This document shows, one piece after another, positions 1 to 10,200 of a stretch of 64,000 nucleotides of DNA. The notes under the pieces were generated by a model, which made no database searches, was not told where the DNA came from, and saw only the letters and a list, made by a program, of their open reading frames with translations. A program made the position numbers and the translations under genes. Within the stretch, counting starts at the first letter, position 1. Each line of letters starts with the position of its first letter. This DNA comes from Polaromonas glacialis (GTDB lineage Bacteria; Pseudomonadota; Gammaproteobacteria; Burkholderiales; Burkholderiaceae_C). Location of the stretch: positions 3,676,808-3,740,807 of the forward strand of contig NZ_KL448323.1 in NCBI RefSeq assembly GCF_000709345.1. The letters run 5' to 3'.

Positions 1-1218
1 CCACAGTTGCACCGTGTGCTTAAAGCTCAGGCCGCGCGGGTCTATCCCGGCATTGCAGGCAGCCTGCGCCATGAGCAGTCGGATCACGTTGTAAGCGAGC
101 AGATGGACCCACAGTTGCTTTTCGTTCATCTGCGGCGTCTGACAGCTCAGTACATCCATGCCCGTGGTGGTCTTGAGGTTGCGCAGGTCCAGCTCAACGT
201 TCCAGCGACGCGCGTACAGCGCCGAGAGGTCGCGCTTGGTGACCTGGCGATGGTTGAGCAGCGTGGTGACCAGCACCTGATGATCGACCTTGACTTCACG
301 CAGCGTGATCTCATCGGGAAAGCGCGCGTACTGCTCGGGCGTCATCCACTCTGGACGGGCTGCGGGCTTGGGCCAGCGCACGATGTGATCGCGTGTGCCC
401 AGCGACTGGCCGCGTCGAAAGTCGGTGATTCGTGCTCCGTTTTGCTCGAACAGCGCATCCACACCGGCGGCCATCAGCGTGGCGATCAGAAAATAGTTGC
501 AGTACAAGGCATCGGCAAGCATTACATCGCCGGGGCAAAAGCCTGCGAGCAGACGGCGTACCAGCCCAAGCTCGCCACTGCCTTTGCCGCGCTGTGGCCC
601 TATCGCCGCGTCCAGCGCCGCGCCGGTGGCCAGGCAAATCACCATGACCAGCCGCGCCAGGGGAAAGCCGACCCCGGGCGCCTGCGTGCTGGGCTGGGGA
701 TACAAGGCTTGGTTCTGCGCGGTATCGGGCATCGACAGGCAGGTGCCGTCCACCAGCTTGACCGCGCGACCGCGCCAGAGCCATTGCGCCAGCGCTTTTT
801 CGCCGAGCAGCCGCCCTGTTTTGCGCGCGAGCGTGCTGACCATCTCCAGTGGCAGCCGCTGACGAGCCCTGCAGTACCCGCCAGTGCGAACGCTGCACGC
901 GCTCAAACCATCGGCTGCGCGCTGCGCCGCCCAGCCGTTGACCGCCTTCTGGCATGAGCCATCGGCCTCCAGCGCCTGGCGCATGAACATCGACAGCGTC
1001 ACCGTTGGCGGATACAGCCGCTCGCGGTGCTCGGGCAGCAGCGCTTCGCTCGTGTGCAGCAACTCCGGACTCGTCAGCACGTTGAAGAACTCCACCGCTT
1101 CGGTCGATCGCGCGCGCCGTCCAATGCCTCTTTGACGTTGATGCAAAACGCTTCGGGCATTACGATCCATGGTGTCAGGCCTTAGCAAAGATGGTTTGGG
1201 TGCTTCGTAAACAACCAT
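1..1218 (-). mobile_element. IS4-family transposase, 3' end outside window
   Basis: The minus-strand frame is open from position 1218 to the window edge (406 codons, no stop), so the C-terminus is missing. DDE-type hallmarks of the IS4 family are visible: VKLVDGT around the first Asp, MLADALYCNYF around the second Asp, and the Y-(2)-R-(3)-E-(6)-K signature in YARRWNVELDLRNLK. The product would cut and rejoin insertion-sequence ends. The start at 1218 has AAGGA eight bases upstream; an inner ATG at 1170 is the alternative. The gene is transcribed away from narX, and its start lies only 100 bp from the narX start, so an insertion sequence borders the nitrate-respiration cluster. Terminal inverted repeats and target duplication cannot be judged because the other end is off the window. 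Confidence 0.9.
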
Positions 1219-1317
1219 CCTATCGGTCCTTGGTCAGCCCCCTCCCTTTGCATTCAAGCACTTACGCTCGTCGCTCAATGCCAAACAGCCAAAGTAAGTG
1301 CCATTCGAATTAAGCCC

Positions 1318-3276
1318 ATGCTGCACACCGCCTCCCTTTCGAAAAAGCTGCTGCGAATCGGCGCCAGCCTGCTGATCCTGGCACTGGCGTCGATCGGGCT
1401 GACCCTGTGGGTCACCTGGCAGCTGGAAGGCGGCGCTGCGGCAGTCAATGAAGCCGGGCGCATGCGCATGCAGACCTGGCGCCTGACCAGCGCAGTGCAT
1501 GCCGGCACGCCCCCCGCCGACCTGCAGCGCCTGATCGGCAACTTTGAAGACAGCCTGTCGGTATTGCGCAGCGGCGATGCATCCCGGCCGCTGTTCGTGC
1601 CCTGGGACGACCAGGTCCGCCAGCAGTTTTCCGTGGTCGAGTCGCTTTGGCAGGTGCAGCGCCAGCACTGGCTGGCCGAGCCAGCCCTTCCGGTGGATGC
1701 TTCGCTGCAGACGGCCGGTGATTTTGTCGAGGCCATCGACCGCTTCGTGCTGGCGATCGAGCGGCACCTGTCGCGGCTGACCGCGATCCTGAACCTGTTC
1801 CAGTTCGCCATGATGGCGCTGGCCATCGGCGGGGCGGTGATCATGCTCTACACCGGCTACCTGTATGTGATCAGTCCCCTGAGCCGGCTGCGCCAAGGGC
1901 TGGGCAAGGTCGAGTCCGGGGAGTTCGCGACCCGCATCGACGTTGACACTGAGGACGAGTTCGGCCAGGTGGCTGCCGGCTTCAACCGCATGGCCGGCAC
2001 CCTGGAGTCGATGTACCACGGGCTCGAATCCCAGGTCGAGGCCAAGACCCGGCACATCGAGGCGCAGCGGCTGCGGCTGGAGGCGCTTTATGAAGTCAGC
2101 GCCTTCCTGGCCCAGGCCAGCAGCATCGAGGAACTGGCGCGCGGCTTTGCCCAGCGTGTGCGCACCCTCATGAAGGCCGACGCCGGGGCGGTTCGCTGGT
2201 CGGATGACGCCAGCCAGCGCTACCTGATGCTGGCCTCCGACTGCTTTCCGCAGGACATGCTCGAAGAAGAGCGCACGCTGCTGGCTGGCGCCTGCGCCTG
2301 CGGCAGCCTGAAAACCGAATCCCGGACGCGCGTGATCCCGATCCTGAGCCACGACGAAATCCCGGTGCGGCGCTGCGCCAGGGTGGGCTATGAAAGTGTG
2401 GTCAGCGTGCCGATCCGGCTGCAGCAGCGCCTGCTGGGCGAATTCAATTTGTTCTTTCGCAGCGCCGTCACGCTGAGCGCGGAAGAAACCGAGCTGCTCG
2501 ACGCGCTGGCCAGCCACCTGGCCAGCGCGCTGGAAAGCCTGCGCGCCGCCGCGCTGGCCCGGGAGGCCGCCGTGGCCGAGGAGCGCGCGATGCTGGCGCG
2601 TGAATTGCATGACTCGATTGCCCAGTCGCTGGTGTTCCTGAAGATCCAGGTGCAGCTGCTGCGCGGCGCGGTGCAAAAAGGGCAGGCCGTGCAGATGAAC
2701 CAGGCGCTCGATGAACTCGACACCGGACTGCGCGAGAGCATCGGCGACGTGCGCGAACTGCTGGTGCATTTCCGCACCCGCACCAACACCGACGACATCG
2801 TGCAGGCGCTGCAGGAAACGCTGCACAAGTTCCAGCACCAGACCGGCCTGCCCGCCCACCTGAGCGTTCAGGGCGACGGCCTGCCGCTGCCGCCCGATGT
2901 GCAGGTGCAGGTGCTGCATGTGATGCAGGAGGCGCTGTCCAACGTGCGCAAGCATGCCCGCGCCACCAGCGTCGAGATGGAGGTGGTCAAGGGCGCACAG
3001 TGGCGCTTCATGGTGCGCGACGATGGCATCGGTTTTGATACGGGTCACCGCAACGGCCCTTCGCATGTGGGCCTGAAGATCATGCGCGAGCGCGCCAGCG
3101 GCATTGGCGCCGAGGTGGCGTTTGAGTCAGGGCCGGGCAAGGGAACCCTGACCACCCTGACGCTGCCGGCGCATCCGGTGGCAAACGGCAAACGGACAAC
3201 GCCGGACATGACGCTGGAGCCTGCTGCCGGGCGCTTGCCGGCGCTTCAGGCCCACCAAGCATCGATTCAAAGGTAA
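1318..3276 (+). CDS. narX: Nitrate/nitrite sensor histidine kinase NarX
   Basis: 652 aa inner-membrane sensor kinase that phosphorylates NarL in response to nitrate or nitrite. TM1 is at about residues 12-34, followed by a periplasmic NarX/PilJ-type sensor whose P-box (EAGRMRMQTWRL, about 45-56) is the ligand-binding signature. TM2 is at about 161-184, then HAMP, a GAF-like central module with clustered cysteines (DCFP, GACACG, RRCAR), and a HisKA_3 dimerisation helix with the phospho-acceptor His431 in RELHDS. The ATPase part has an N-box (MQEALSNVRKHA, about 536) and a G-box (DDGIGFD, about 567). It is followed by narL after a 122-bp spacer that contains a dispersed repeat. Its upstream DNA is occupied by the insertion sequence, so the native promoter may be altered. 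Confidence 0.95.
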   Translation: MLHTASLSKKLLRIGASLLILALASIGLTLWVTWQLEGGAAAVNEAGRMRMQTWRLTSAVHAGTPPADLQRLIGNFEDSLSVLRSGDASRPLFVPWDDQVRQQFSVVESLWQVQRQHWLAEPALPVDASLQTAGDFVEAIDRFVLAIERHLSRLTAILNLFQFAMMALAIGGAVIMLYTGYLYVISPLSRLRQGLGKVESGEFATRIDVDTEDEFGQVAAGFNRMAGTLESMYHGLESQVEAKTRHIEAQRLRLEALYEVSAFLAQASSIEELARGFAQRVRTLMKADAGAVRWSDDASQRYLMLASDCFPQDMLEEERTLLAGACACGSLKTESRTRVIPILSHDEIPVRRCARVGYESVVSVPIRLQQRLLGEFNLFFRSAVTLSAEETELLDALASHLASALESLRAAALAREAAVAEERAMLARELHDSIAQSLVFLKIQVQLLRGAVQKGQAVQMNQALDELDTGLRESIGDVRELLVHFRTRTNTDDIVQALQETLHKFQHQTGLPAHLSVQGDGLPLPPDVQVQVLHVMQEALSNVRKHARATSVEMEVVKGAQWRFMVRDDGIGFDTGHRNGPSHVGLKIMRERASGIGAEVAFESGPGKGTLTTLTLPAHPVANGKRTTPDMTLEPAAGRLPALQAHQASIQR

Positions 3277-3287
3277 AAAACAATGAA

Positions 3288-3341
3288 TAATGCCTTTTGC
3301 GCAATATCCACGGGCATGAGCAGCTATAAAAAAAGTAGCTG
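3288..3341 (+). repeat. Dispersed AGCTATT repeat, copy 1
   Basis: This copy lies between narX and narL. It has the asymmetric part (TGCCTTTTGCGCAATATCC) followed by the palindrome AGCTA-N9-TAGCT at 3322-3340. It begins about 12 bp after the narX stop codon. It belongs to the family of about 14 copies described under findings. Confidence 0.75.
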
Positions 3342-3398
3342 TTCATGTGCCCTTGCAAGCCGGTCGGAAACGCAGGAAACCTGCTTGAGAGCCGGCGC

Positions 3399-4121
3399 AT
3401 GAAGACGGTCCGGCTACTGGTGGTCGATGACCACAACCTGTTTCGCCGGGGTCTGGTGGCGCTGCTGTCGCAGGATACGCGTTTCGAGGTGACCGGCCAG
3501 GCGGGCGACATGGGCGAGGCGCTGCGCTGCGCCGAGCGCGACCGGCCGGACCTGATCCTGCTGGACAACCACCTGCCGGGCGTTCTGGGAATCGACGGCA
3601 TCACGTCGCTCAAGCAGGCTGCGCCGGGAACCCGCATCCTGATGCTGACGGTCAGCGAAAACCAGAACGACCTGGCCGCTGCGCTGCAGGCGGGCGCCGA
3701 TGGCTACCTGCTCAAGACCGTCGAACTCGACCATTTGTCGGGCTATATCTTCAAGGTGCTGGCCGGCGAGTCGGTCGTCAGCCCGGAGATGATGACCAAG
3801 CTGGTGACGGCATTTCGCGGCCGGCCATCGGGGCCGCCCGCGCCGCTGGTCGCGCCTGCCGAGGCCGCGCTGTTGCCCGAGCTGCTGGCCGGGGCCTCGC
3901 CGGAATTGGCTCCAGCGCGCGAGAACGGCGATTCGCTGTCGGCACGCGAGCGCGAGGTGCTGGCGCTGATTGCGCTGGGCGACAGCAACAAGCTGATTGC
4001 CCGCAAGCTCGACATTGCGGAAACCACGGTGAAGATTCACGTCCAGCACATCTTCCGCAAACTCCAGCTGACGTCGCGCGTGCAGGCGGCCGTGTACGCC
4101 ACCAGCCGCGAACAGGGTTGA
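3399..4121 (+). CDS. narL: Nitrate/nitrite response regulator NarL
   Basis: 240 aa. The N-terminal receiver domain has the acidic pair DD at 10-11, phospho-acceptor Asp56 in LILLDNHLPG and a conserved Lys near 106. The C-terminal LuxR/GerE helix-turn-helix (LSAREREVLALIALGDSNK to VQHIFRKLQL) binds DNA. It is the partner of NarX and presumably activates the downstream nar operon. The start ATG at 3399 (MKTVRLLVVDD) is preferred over an upstream in-frame ATG at 3345 because family members begin here and GAGAG lies just upstream. Its stop codon sits inside the FNR-type site of the next transcription unit. Confidence 0.94.
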   Translation: MKTVRLLVVDDHNLFRRGLVALLSQDTRFEVTGQAGDMGEALRCAERDRPDLILLDNHLPGVLGIDGITSLKQAAPGTRILMLTVSENQNDLAAALQAGADGYLLKTVELDHLSGYIFKVLAGESVVSPEMMTKLVTAFRGRPSGPPAPLVAPAEAALLPELLAGASPELAPARENGDSLSAREREVLALIALGDSNKLIARKLDIAETTVKIHVQHIFRKLQLTSRVQAAVYATSREQG

Positions 4122-4131
4122 CCTGGATCAA
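4118..4131 (+). promoter_or_regulatory. FNR/Anr-type box upstream of narK1
   Basis: TTGACCTGGATCAA matches the FNR consensus TTGAT-N4-ATCAA at nine of ten positions. It overlaps the narL stop codon (4119-4121) and is centred 159 bp before the narK1 start. If FNR acts at the usual -41.5 position, transcription would begin near 4166. GGGAGTA at 4151-4157 reads TACTCCC on the other strand, a one-mismatch NarL heptamer. This implies oxygen- and nitrate-controlled expression of narK1K2GHJI. Confidence 0.75.
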
Positions 4132-4166
4132 TCTTCCCTTCGATTGAAAGGGGAGTAGTCCTTCAG

Positions 4167-4194
4167 AACGATGGCGGCCAGGGCCGCCATCGTT
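4167..4194 (+). other. Strong hairpin at predicted 5' end of nar transcript
   Basis: The sequence is a perfect 12-bp stem (AACGATGGCGGC with GCCGCCATCGTT) with the loop CAGG. It starts within a base or two of the transcription start predicted from the FNR box. It could be a 5' stabilising structure of the nar mRNA or a narL terminator, but the following CGTTTGG is a poor U-tract. Confidence 0.5.
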
Positions 4195-4283
4195 CGTTTG
4201 GCGTCGCCGTCACGTCCTTCAGTCGGATGGTGATGAAGTGCGAAAAACGCGACAGTCATGCCATGTCCCCTGGAGAGAAAAAC

Positions 4284-5546
4284 ATGGCCTCTGAGCTGAA
4301 CAATTCAAGAAAAGCGTGGTCGGTGCTGATCGTCAGCACGCTGGCGTTCACCGTCTGCTTCATGGTGTGGATGATGTTCGGCGTCATCGGCATTCCGATC
4401 AAGAAGATGCTGGGCCTGAACGCCACCGAGTTCGGCCTCTTGATGGCCACCCCGGTGCTGACGGGGTCGCTGATCCGTGTGCCGCTGGGCATCTGGACCG
4501 ACAAATACGGCGGCCGCATCGTCATGGCCGTGCTGATGGCGATCACCGTGCCGGCGATCTGGATGATGAGCTACGCCACGCAGTACTGGCATTTCCTCAC
4601 CATCGGCCTGTTCGTCGGCCTGGCCGGCGGCTCGTTTTCGGTCGGCACGCCTTACGTGGCGCGCTGGTTTCCCAAGAGCCGGCAGGGCATGGCGATGGGC
4701 GTGTACGGCGCGGGCAATTCGGGTGCCGCCGTCAACAAGTTCGTCGCGCCGGTGATCCTGGTGGCCTTTGGCTGGACCATGGTGCCGCAGGCCTATGCGG
4801 TCATCATGCTGGCCACGCTGGTGCTGTTCTGGCTGTTCAGCCACAGCGACCCGAAGCACCTGGTGCCGAGCAATGTCAGCTTCAGGGACCAGCTCAAGGC
4901 GCTCAAAGACCCCAAGGTCCTGAAATACTGCCAGTACTACAGCATCGTGTTCGGCGGCTATGTGGCGCTGTCGCTGTGGATGGTGCAGTACTACATCGGC
5001 GAATACGGCCTGGACATTCGCACGGCGGCGCTGCTGGCGGCCTGCTTTTCACTGCCCGGCGGCGTGCTGCGCGCGGTCGGCGGCGTGCTATCCGACAAGT
5101 ACGGCGCGCACAGCGTGACCTGGTGGGTGATGTGGGTGAGCTGGGTCTGCCTGTTCCTGCTGTCGTATCCGCAGATGGATTTCACGCTGCTGACGGTCAA
5201 CGGCCCCTCGACCTTCCACCTGGGCCTGAACGTCTACGCCTTTACCGGCCTGATGGCCGTGCTGGGCATTGCCTTTGCCTTTGGCAAGGCCAGCGTCTTC
5301 AAGTACATCAGCGACGACTATTCGCACAACATCGGCGCCATCAGCGGCATCGTCGGCCTGGCCGGTGGCCTGGGCGGCTTCGTGCTGCCCATCCTGTTCG
5401 GCGCGCTGATGGACCTCACCGGCGTTCGCTCCAGCGCCTTCATGCTGATGTATGGCGTGGTCTGGGTCTCGCTGATCTGGATGTACTGGACCGAAGTGCG
5501 CCGCACCGAAGTCATGGGCCGCAACGCGGCCGGCGCCAACGCCTGA
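4284..5546 (+). CDS. narK1: Nitrate transporter NarK1 (nitrate/H+ symporter type)
   Basis: 420 aa major facilitator protein with about 12 membrane segments. It carries nitrate/nitrite-porter signatures, including the loop LGIWTDKYGGR and glycine-rich GLAGGSFSVGTPYVARWFP. It brings nitrate into the cytoplasm, where NarG reduces it. The start at 4284 (MASELNN) is chosen over an in-frame ATG at 4227 because GGAGAG lies just upstream. narK2 follows after 25 bp. The type-1 assignment is from sequence character and gene order (narK1-narK2-narG); the ion coupling is inferred from family knowledge. Confidence 0.88.
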   Translation: MASELNNSRKAWSVLIVSTLAFTVCFMVWMMFGVIGIPIKKMLGLNATEFGLLMATPVLTGSLIRVPLGIWTDKYGGRIVMAVLMAITVPAIWMMSYATQYWHFLTIGLFVGLAGGSFSVGTPYVARWFPKSRQGMAMGVYGAGNSGAAVNKFVAPVILVAFGWTMVPQAYAVIMLATLVLFWLFSHSDPKHLVPSNVSFRDQLKALKDPKVLKYCQYYSIVFGGYVALSLWMVQYYIGEYGLDIRTAALLAACFSLPGGVLRAVGGVLSDKYGAHSVTWWVMWVSWVCLFLLSYPQMDFTLLTVNGPSTFHLGLNVYAFTGLMAVLGIAFAFGKASVFKYISDDYSHNIGAISGIVGLAGGLGGFVLPILFGALMDLTGVRSSAFMLMYGVVWVSLIWMYWTEVRRTEVMGRNAAGANA

Positions 5547-5571
5547 ACCCGAACTCACCACCGAGAAAATC

Positions 5572-7239
5572 ATGAACCTTAAAGCTGCTTCTCCCGCAGG
5601 CGCTGCCGTCCTGCCGCCTGGAAAAGATTCGGGCGCCGACATCACCGACTGGCGTCCAGAGGATGAAAACTTCTGGGAAAACACCGGCAAGCGCATTGCC
5701 TACCGAAACCTGTGGATTTCGGTGCCCAGCCTGCTGTGCGGCTTCGCCATCTGGGGCATGTGGGGCATCATCACGGTGCAGATGCTGAATCTGGGCTTTC
5801 CGTTCACCCAGGCCGAGCTGTTCACGCTGACCGCCATTTCCGGCCTGGCCGGCGCGACCATGCGGATTCCGGCGTCTTTCCTGATCCGCCTGGCCGGCGG
5901 GCGCAACACGATCTTTTTGACAACCTCGATGCTGCTGGCCCCGGCCATCGGCACCGGCATCGTGCTGCAGCATCCCGAGTGGCCGCTGTGGACCTTCCAG
6001 TTGATGGCTTTGTGGTCGGGCGTCGGCGGCGGCAATTTCGCCAGCTCCATGTCCAATATCAGCGGCTTTTTCCCCAAGAGGCTGCAGGGCACGGCGCTGG
6101 GCCTGAATGCCGGCCTGGGCAACTTCGGCGTGACGACGATGCAGATCGTCATTCCGCTGGTGATGACGATGAGCGTCTTTGGCAGCTTCGGCGGCGAGCC
6201 GACGGTGCTGGTAAAAGACAGCGGCTGGATTTTCGGCAAGATCGCCGCCGGCACGCCGACCTGGATCCAGAACGCGGGCTTCACCTGGCTGCTGTCGCTG
6301 GTGCCGCTGTCGATTTTGTGCTTTTTCGGCATGAACAACCTGAAAACGGTGTCGCCCGCGATTGGTGGAACGATTCCGGCTTTTCTGAAGATCATCTGGC
6401 TCTACACCCTGTCGTTCATTCCGGCCGGCGTCGGCCTTTACCTCTACCTGCCCAAGCCTTCGGGCCTGGGCCTGCTGAACATGTGGCTGGCGATGCCGCT
6501 GATCATCGTCAGCACCCTGATGGTGCTCAAGCTCACCGCCTTTGGCCCGATGAAGGAAAGCATCGCCAAGCAGTTTGCCATCTTCAGCAACAAGCACACC
6601 TGGTCGCTGACGGTGCTGTACATCGTCACCTTCGGCTCCTTCATCGGCTTTTCAATGGCGTTGCCGCTGGCCATCACCATCATTTTCGGCATCAGCCATG
6701 TGCCTGACGCGGCCGGCATCATGCAGCACACCCTGAAGAATCCGAACGCGCCCTCGGCGCTGACCTATGCCTGGATCGGCCCCTTCGTCGGCGCGGCAGT
6801 GCGGCCCATCGGCGGCTGGATTTCCGACAAGGTGGGCGGCTCCATCGTCACCCAGATCATCTCGGCCGTCATGGTCGCCGCCTCGGCGGCGGTCGGCTAC
6901 GTCATGCTGCTGGCCTACAAGTCGCCGGCGCCGGAAGAGTACTTCCTGATGTTCATGGTGCTGTTCGTGGTGCTGTTCACCGCCAGCGGCATTGGCAACG
7001 GCTCGACCTTTCGCACCATCGGCGTGATTTTCGACCGCCAGCAGGCCGGCCCGGTGCTGGGCTGGACGTCGGCGATTGCCGCCTACGGCGCCTTCATCGC
7101 CCCGGTGGTGATTGGCGCGCAGATCAAGGCCGGCACACCGCAGAACGCCATGTACGGCTTTGCGATTTTCTATGCCCTGTGCCTGGTGCTGAACTGGTGG
7201 TTCTACCTGCGCGCTGGCGCCGAGATCAAGAACCCTTGA
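5572..7239 (+). CDS. narK2: Nitrate/nitrite antiporter NarK2
   Basis: 555 aa major facilitator protein, longer than NarK1. It has a hydrophilic N-terminus of about 45 residues and roughly 12 to 14 membrane segments. Conserved stretches are RIPASFLIRLAGGRNTIF, GVGGGNFASSMSNISGFFPK and the C-terminal RPIGGWISDKVGG motif. The second carrier of a narK1-narK2 pair typically exchanges incoming nitrate for outgoing nitrite. In Paracoccus the equivalents are fused into one protein; here they are separate, with narG starting 44 bp later. Confidence 0.88.
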   Translation: MNLKAASPAGAAVLPPGKDSGADITDWRPEDENFWENTGKRIAYRNLWISVPSLLCGFAIWGMWGIITVQMLNLGFPFTQAELFTLTAISGLAGATMRIPASFLIRLAGGRNTIFLTTSMLLAPAIGTGIVLQHPEWPLWTFQLMALWSGVGGGNFASSMSNISGFFPKRLQGTALGLNAGLGNFGVTTMQIVIPLVMTMSVFGSFGGEPTVLVKDSGWIFGKIAAGTPTWIQNAGFTWLLSLVPLSILCFFGMNNLKTVSPAIGGTIPAFLKIIWLYTLSFIPAGVGLYLYLPKPSGLGLLNMWLAMPLIIVSTLMVLKLTAFGPMKESIAKQFAIFSNKHTWSLTVLYIVTFGSFIGFSMALPLAITIIFGISHVPDAAGIMQHTLKNPNAPSALTYAWIGPFVGAAVRPIGGWISDKVGGSIVTQIISAVMVAASAAVGYVMLLAYKSPAPEEYFLMFMVLFVVLFTASGIGNGSTFRTIGVIFDRQQAGPVLGWTSAIAAYGAFIAPVVIGAQIKAGTPQNAMYGFAIFYALCLVLNWWFYLRAGAEIKNP

Positions 7240-7283
7240 CACGCCCCTGATTTTAAAAAATTACCGACTTACCGGAGAGATCA

Positions 7284-10200
7284 ATGAGTCATTTTCTAGA
7301 CCGCCTCAGCCACTTTTCCAACCCCCGGGAATCATTTTCGGGCGACCACGGCGTCACCACGGCCGAAGACCGCACCTGGGAAGACGCCTACCGCAACCGC
7401 TGGGCGCATGACAAGGTGGTGCGCAGCACCCACGGCGTGAACTGCACCGGTTCGTGCTCGTGGAAGATTTACGTCAAGGGTGGCATCGTCACCTGGGAAA
7501 CCCAGCAGACCGACTACCCGCGCACCCGCTGGGACATGCCCAACCACGAGCCGCGTGGCTGCTCGCGCGGCGCCAGCTACAGCTGGTATTTGTACAGCGC
7601 GAACCGCGTCAAGTACCCGATGATCCGCGCCCGGTTGCTCAAGCACTGGCGCGAAGCGCGCCTGACGCTGCCGCCGGTCGAGGCCTGGGCCGCCGTGGTG
7701 CAAAACGACGCCAAGCGGCGCGACTACCAGAGCGTGCGCGGCCTGGGCGGCATGGTGCGCTCGACCTGGGACGAGGTCAACGAGCTGATCGCCGCGTCCA
7801 ACATCTACACCATCAAGCAGCACGGCGCCGACCGCATCATCGGCTTTTCGCCGATTCCGGCGATGTCGATGGTCAGCTATGCCTCGGGTTCGCGCTACCT
7901 TTCCTTGATTGGCGGCGTGTGCATGAGCTTTTACGACTGGTATTGCGACCTGCCTCCGTCCAGCCCGCAGGTCTGGGGCGAGCAGACCGACGTGCCCGAG
8001 TCGGCCGACTGGTACAACTCCAGCTTCATCATCGCCTGGGGCTCGAACGTGCCGCAGACGCGCACGCCCGACGCCCACTTCTTCACCGAAGTGCGCTACA
8101 AGGGCTGCAAGACGGTCGCCATCACGCCCGATTACTCCGAAGTCGCCAAGCTGTCGGACCTGTGGCTGCACCCCAAGCAGGGCACCGATGCTGCCGTTGC
8201 CATGGCGATGGGCCATGTGATCCTGAAGGACTTTTACTTCGGCGGCAACGGCCGGCCGCGTTCGGCGTATTTCGACGACTACGCACGCCGCTATACCGAC
8301 CTGCCGATGCTGGTGATGCTCAAGTCCCACACGCTGGAAAACGGCGACACCTGCCTGGTTCCCGACCGCTATGTGCGCGCTTCGGACTTCGCCGACCAGC
8401 TCGGTCAGGACAACAACCCCGACTGGAAAACCGTTGCTTTCGATGCGAACGGTGAAGTGGTCACGCCGCAGGGCGCCATCGGTTTCCGCTGGGGCCCTGA
8501 CGGCCGCGCCGACATGGGCCAGTGGAACCTGGAAGCCAAGGAAGCCCGCGAAGGCAACGACGTGAGCCTCCGGCTGTCGGCGCTGGAAGGCGACGAAGCG
8601 GGCCACGACAGCGCCCGCGTCGGCTTTCCGTATTTCGGCGGCATCCACCACGAGCATTTCCCGAACAACGAGCAGGGCGACGTGCTGGTGCGCAGCGTGC
8701 CGGTTTCCCGTATTTCGGTTGGCAAGGAGGGGGAAGCCAGGGAGGTGCTGGTCGCCACCGTGTTTGACCTGCAGGCCGCGCAGTACGGCATTCCGCGGGG
8801 GTTGCCAGGCGAACTGGCCGCCGCTGACTTTGACGACAACACGCCCTACACACCGGCCTGGCAGGAGCAGATCACCGGCGTGCCGCGTGCCCAGATCATC
8901 ACCGTGGCCCGCCAGTTCGCCGAAAACGCAGAGAAGACCGAAGGCCGCTCGATGGTCATCATCGGTGCCGGCATGAACCACTGGTACCACAGCGACATGA
9001 ACTACCGCGCCGTCATCAACATGCTGATGATGTGCGGCTGCATCGGCAAGAGCGGCGGCGGCTGGGCGCATTACGTCGGCCAGGAAAAGCTGCGCCCGCA
9101 GACCGGCTGGACGCCGCTGGCCTTTGCGCTGGACTGGATTCGCCCGCCCCGGCAGATGAATTCGACCAGCTTTTTCTACGCCCACACCAACCAGTGGCGC
9201 TATGAAAAGCTCGGCGTCGATGAGGTGCTCTCGCCGCTGGCCGACAAGAAGCAGTACGGCGGAAGCATGATCGACTACAACGTGCGCGCCGAGCGCATGG
9301 GCTGGCTGCCTTCGGCACCGCAGCTGCAGACGAACCCGATGCAGGTCGTGAAGGACGCGCAAGCCGCCGGGCTGGACGCGAAAGACTATGTGGTCCAGTC
9401 GCTGAAGGACGGCTCGCTCAAGATGAGCTGCGAAGACCCGGACCATCCGGCCAACTGGCCGCGCAACATGTTCGTCTGGCGCTCCAACATCATCGGCTCG
9501 TCGGGCAAGGGCCACGAGTATTTTCTCAAGCACCTGCTGGGCACCGACAACGGCGTGCAGGGCAAGGACCTGGGCGCCGAAGACGGCAAGCCCGAGGAAG
9601 TCGTCTGGCATAGCAAAGCGCCCGAAGGCAAGCTCGACCTGCTGGTCACGCTCGACTTCCGCATGAGCACGACCTGCCTGTATTCGGACATCGTGCTGCC
9701 AACCGCCACCTGGTACGAGAAGAACGACCTGAACACCAGCGACATGCACCCCTTCATCCACCCGCTGTCCACCGCCGTGGACCCGGTGTGGCAGTCGAAA
9801 AGCGATTGGGAAATCTACAAGGGCTTTGCCAAAAAATTCAGCGAACTGTGCGTCGGCCACCTGGGGGTCGAGAAAGAAATGGTCCTGACCCCGGTAATGC
9901 ACGACACGCCGGGCGAACTGGCCCAGCCCTTCGAAGTCAAGGACTGGAAGCGCGGCGAGTGCGAGCTGATCCCAGGCAAGACGGCGCCGCAGATGCAGGT
10001 GGTCGAGCGCGACTACCCGAACGTGTACAAGCGCTTTACCGCCGTCGGCCCGCTGCTGAAAAAGATCGGCAACGGCGGCAAGGGCATTTCGTGGAACACC
10101 GACATAGAGGTCACGCAGCTCGGCCAGCTGAACGGCCTGGTGCTTGAACCCGGCGTGACGCAGGGCATGCCGCGCATCAACAGTGACATCGACGCCTGCG

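Noticed and set aside
7..957. A 316-codon plus-strand frame at the left end
   Set aside because: It is the shadow of the minus-strand IS4 transposase, which has clear DDE and YREK motifs.
1258..1301. Inverted repeat GCACTTAC...GTAAGTGC upstream of narX
   Set aside because: Arms of 8 bp with a 28-nt spacer do not match FNR, NarL or sigma-54 sites; may be chance.
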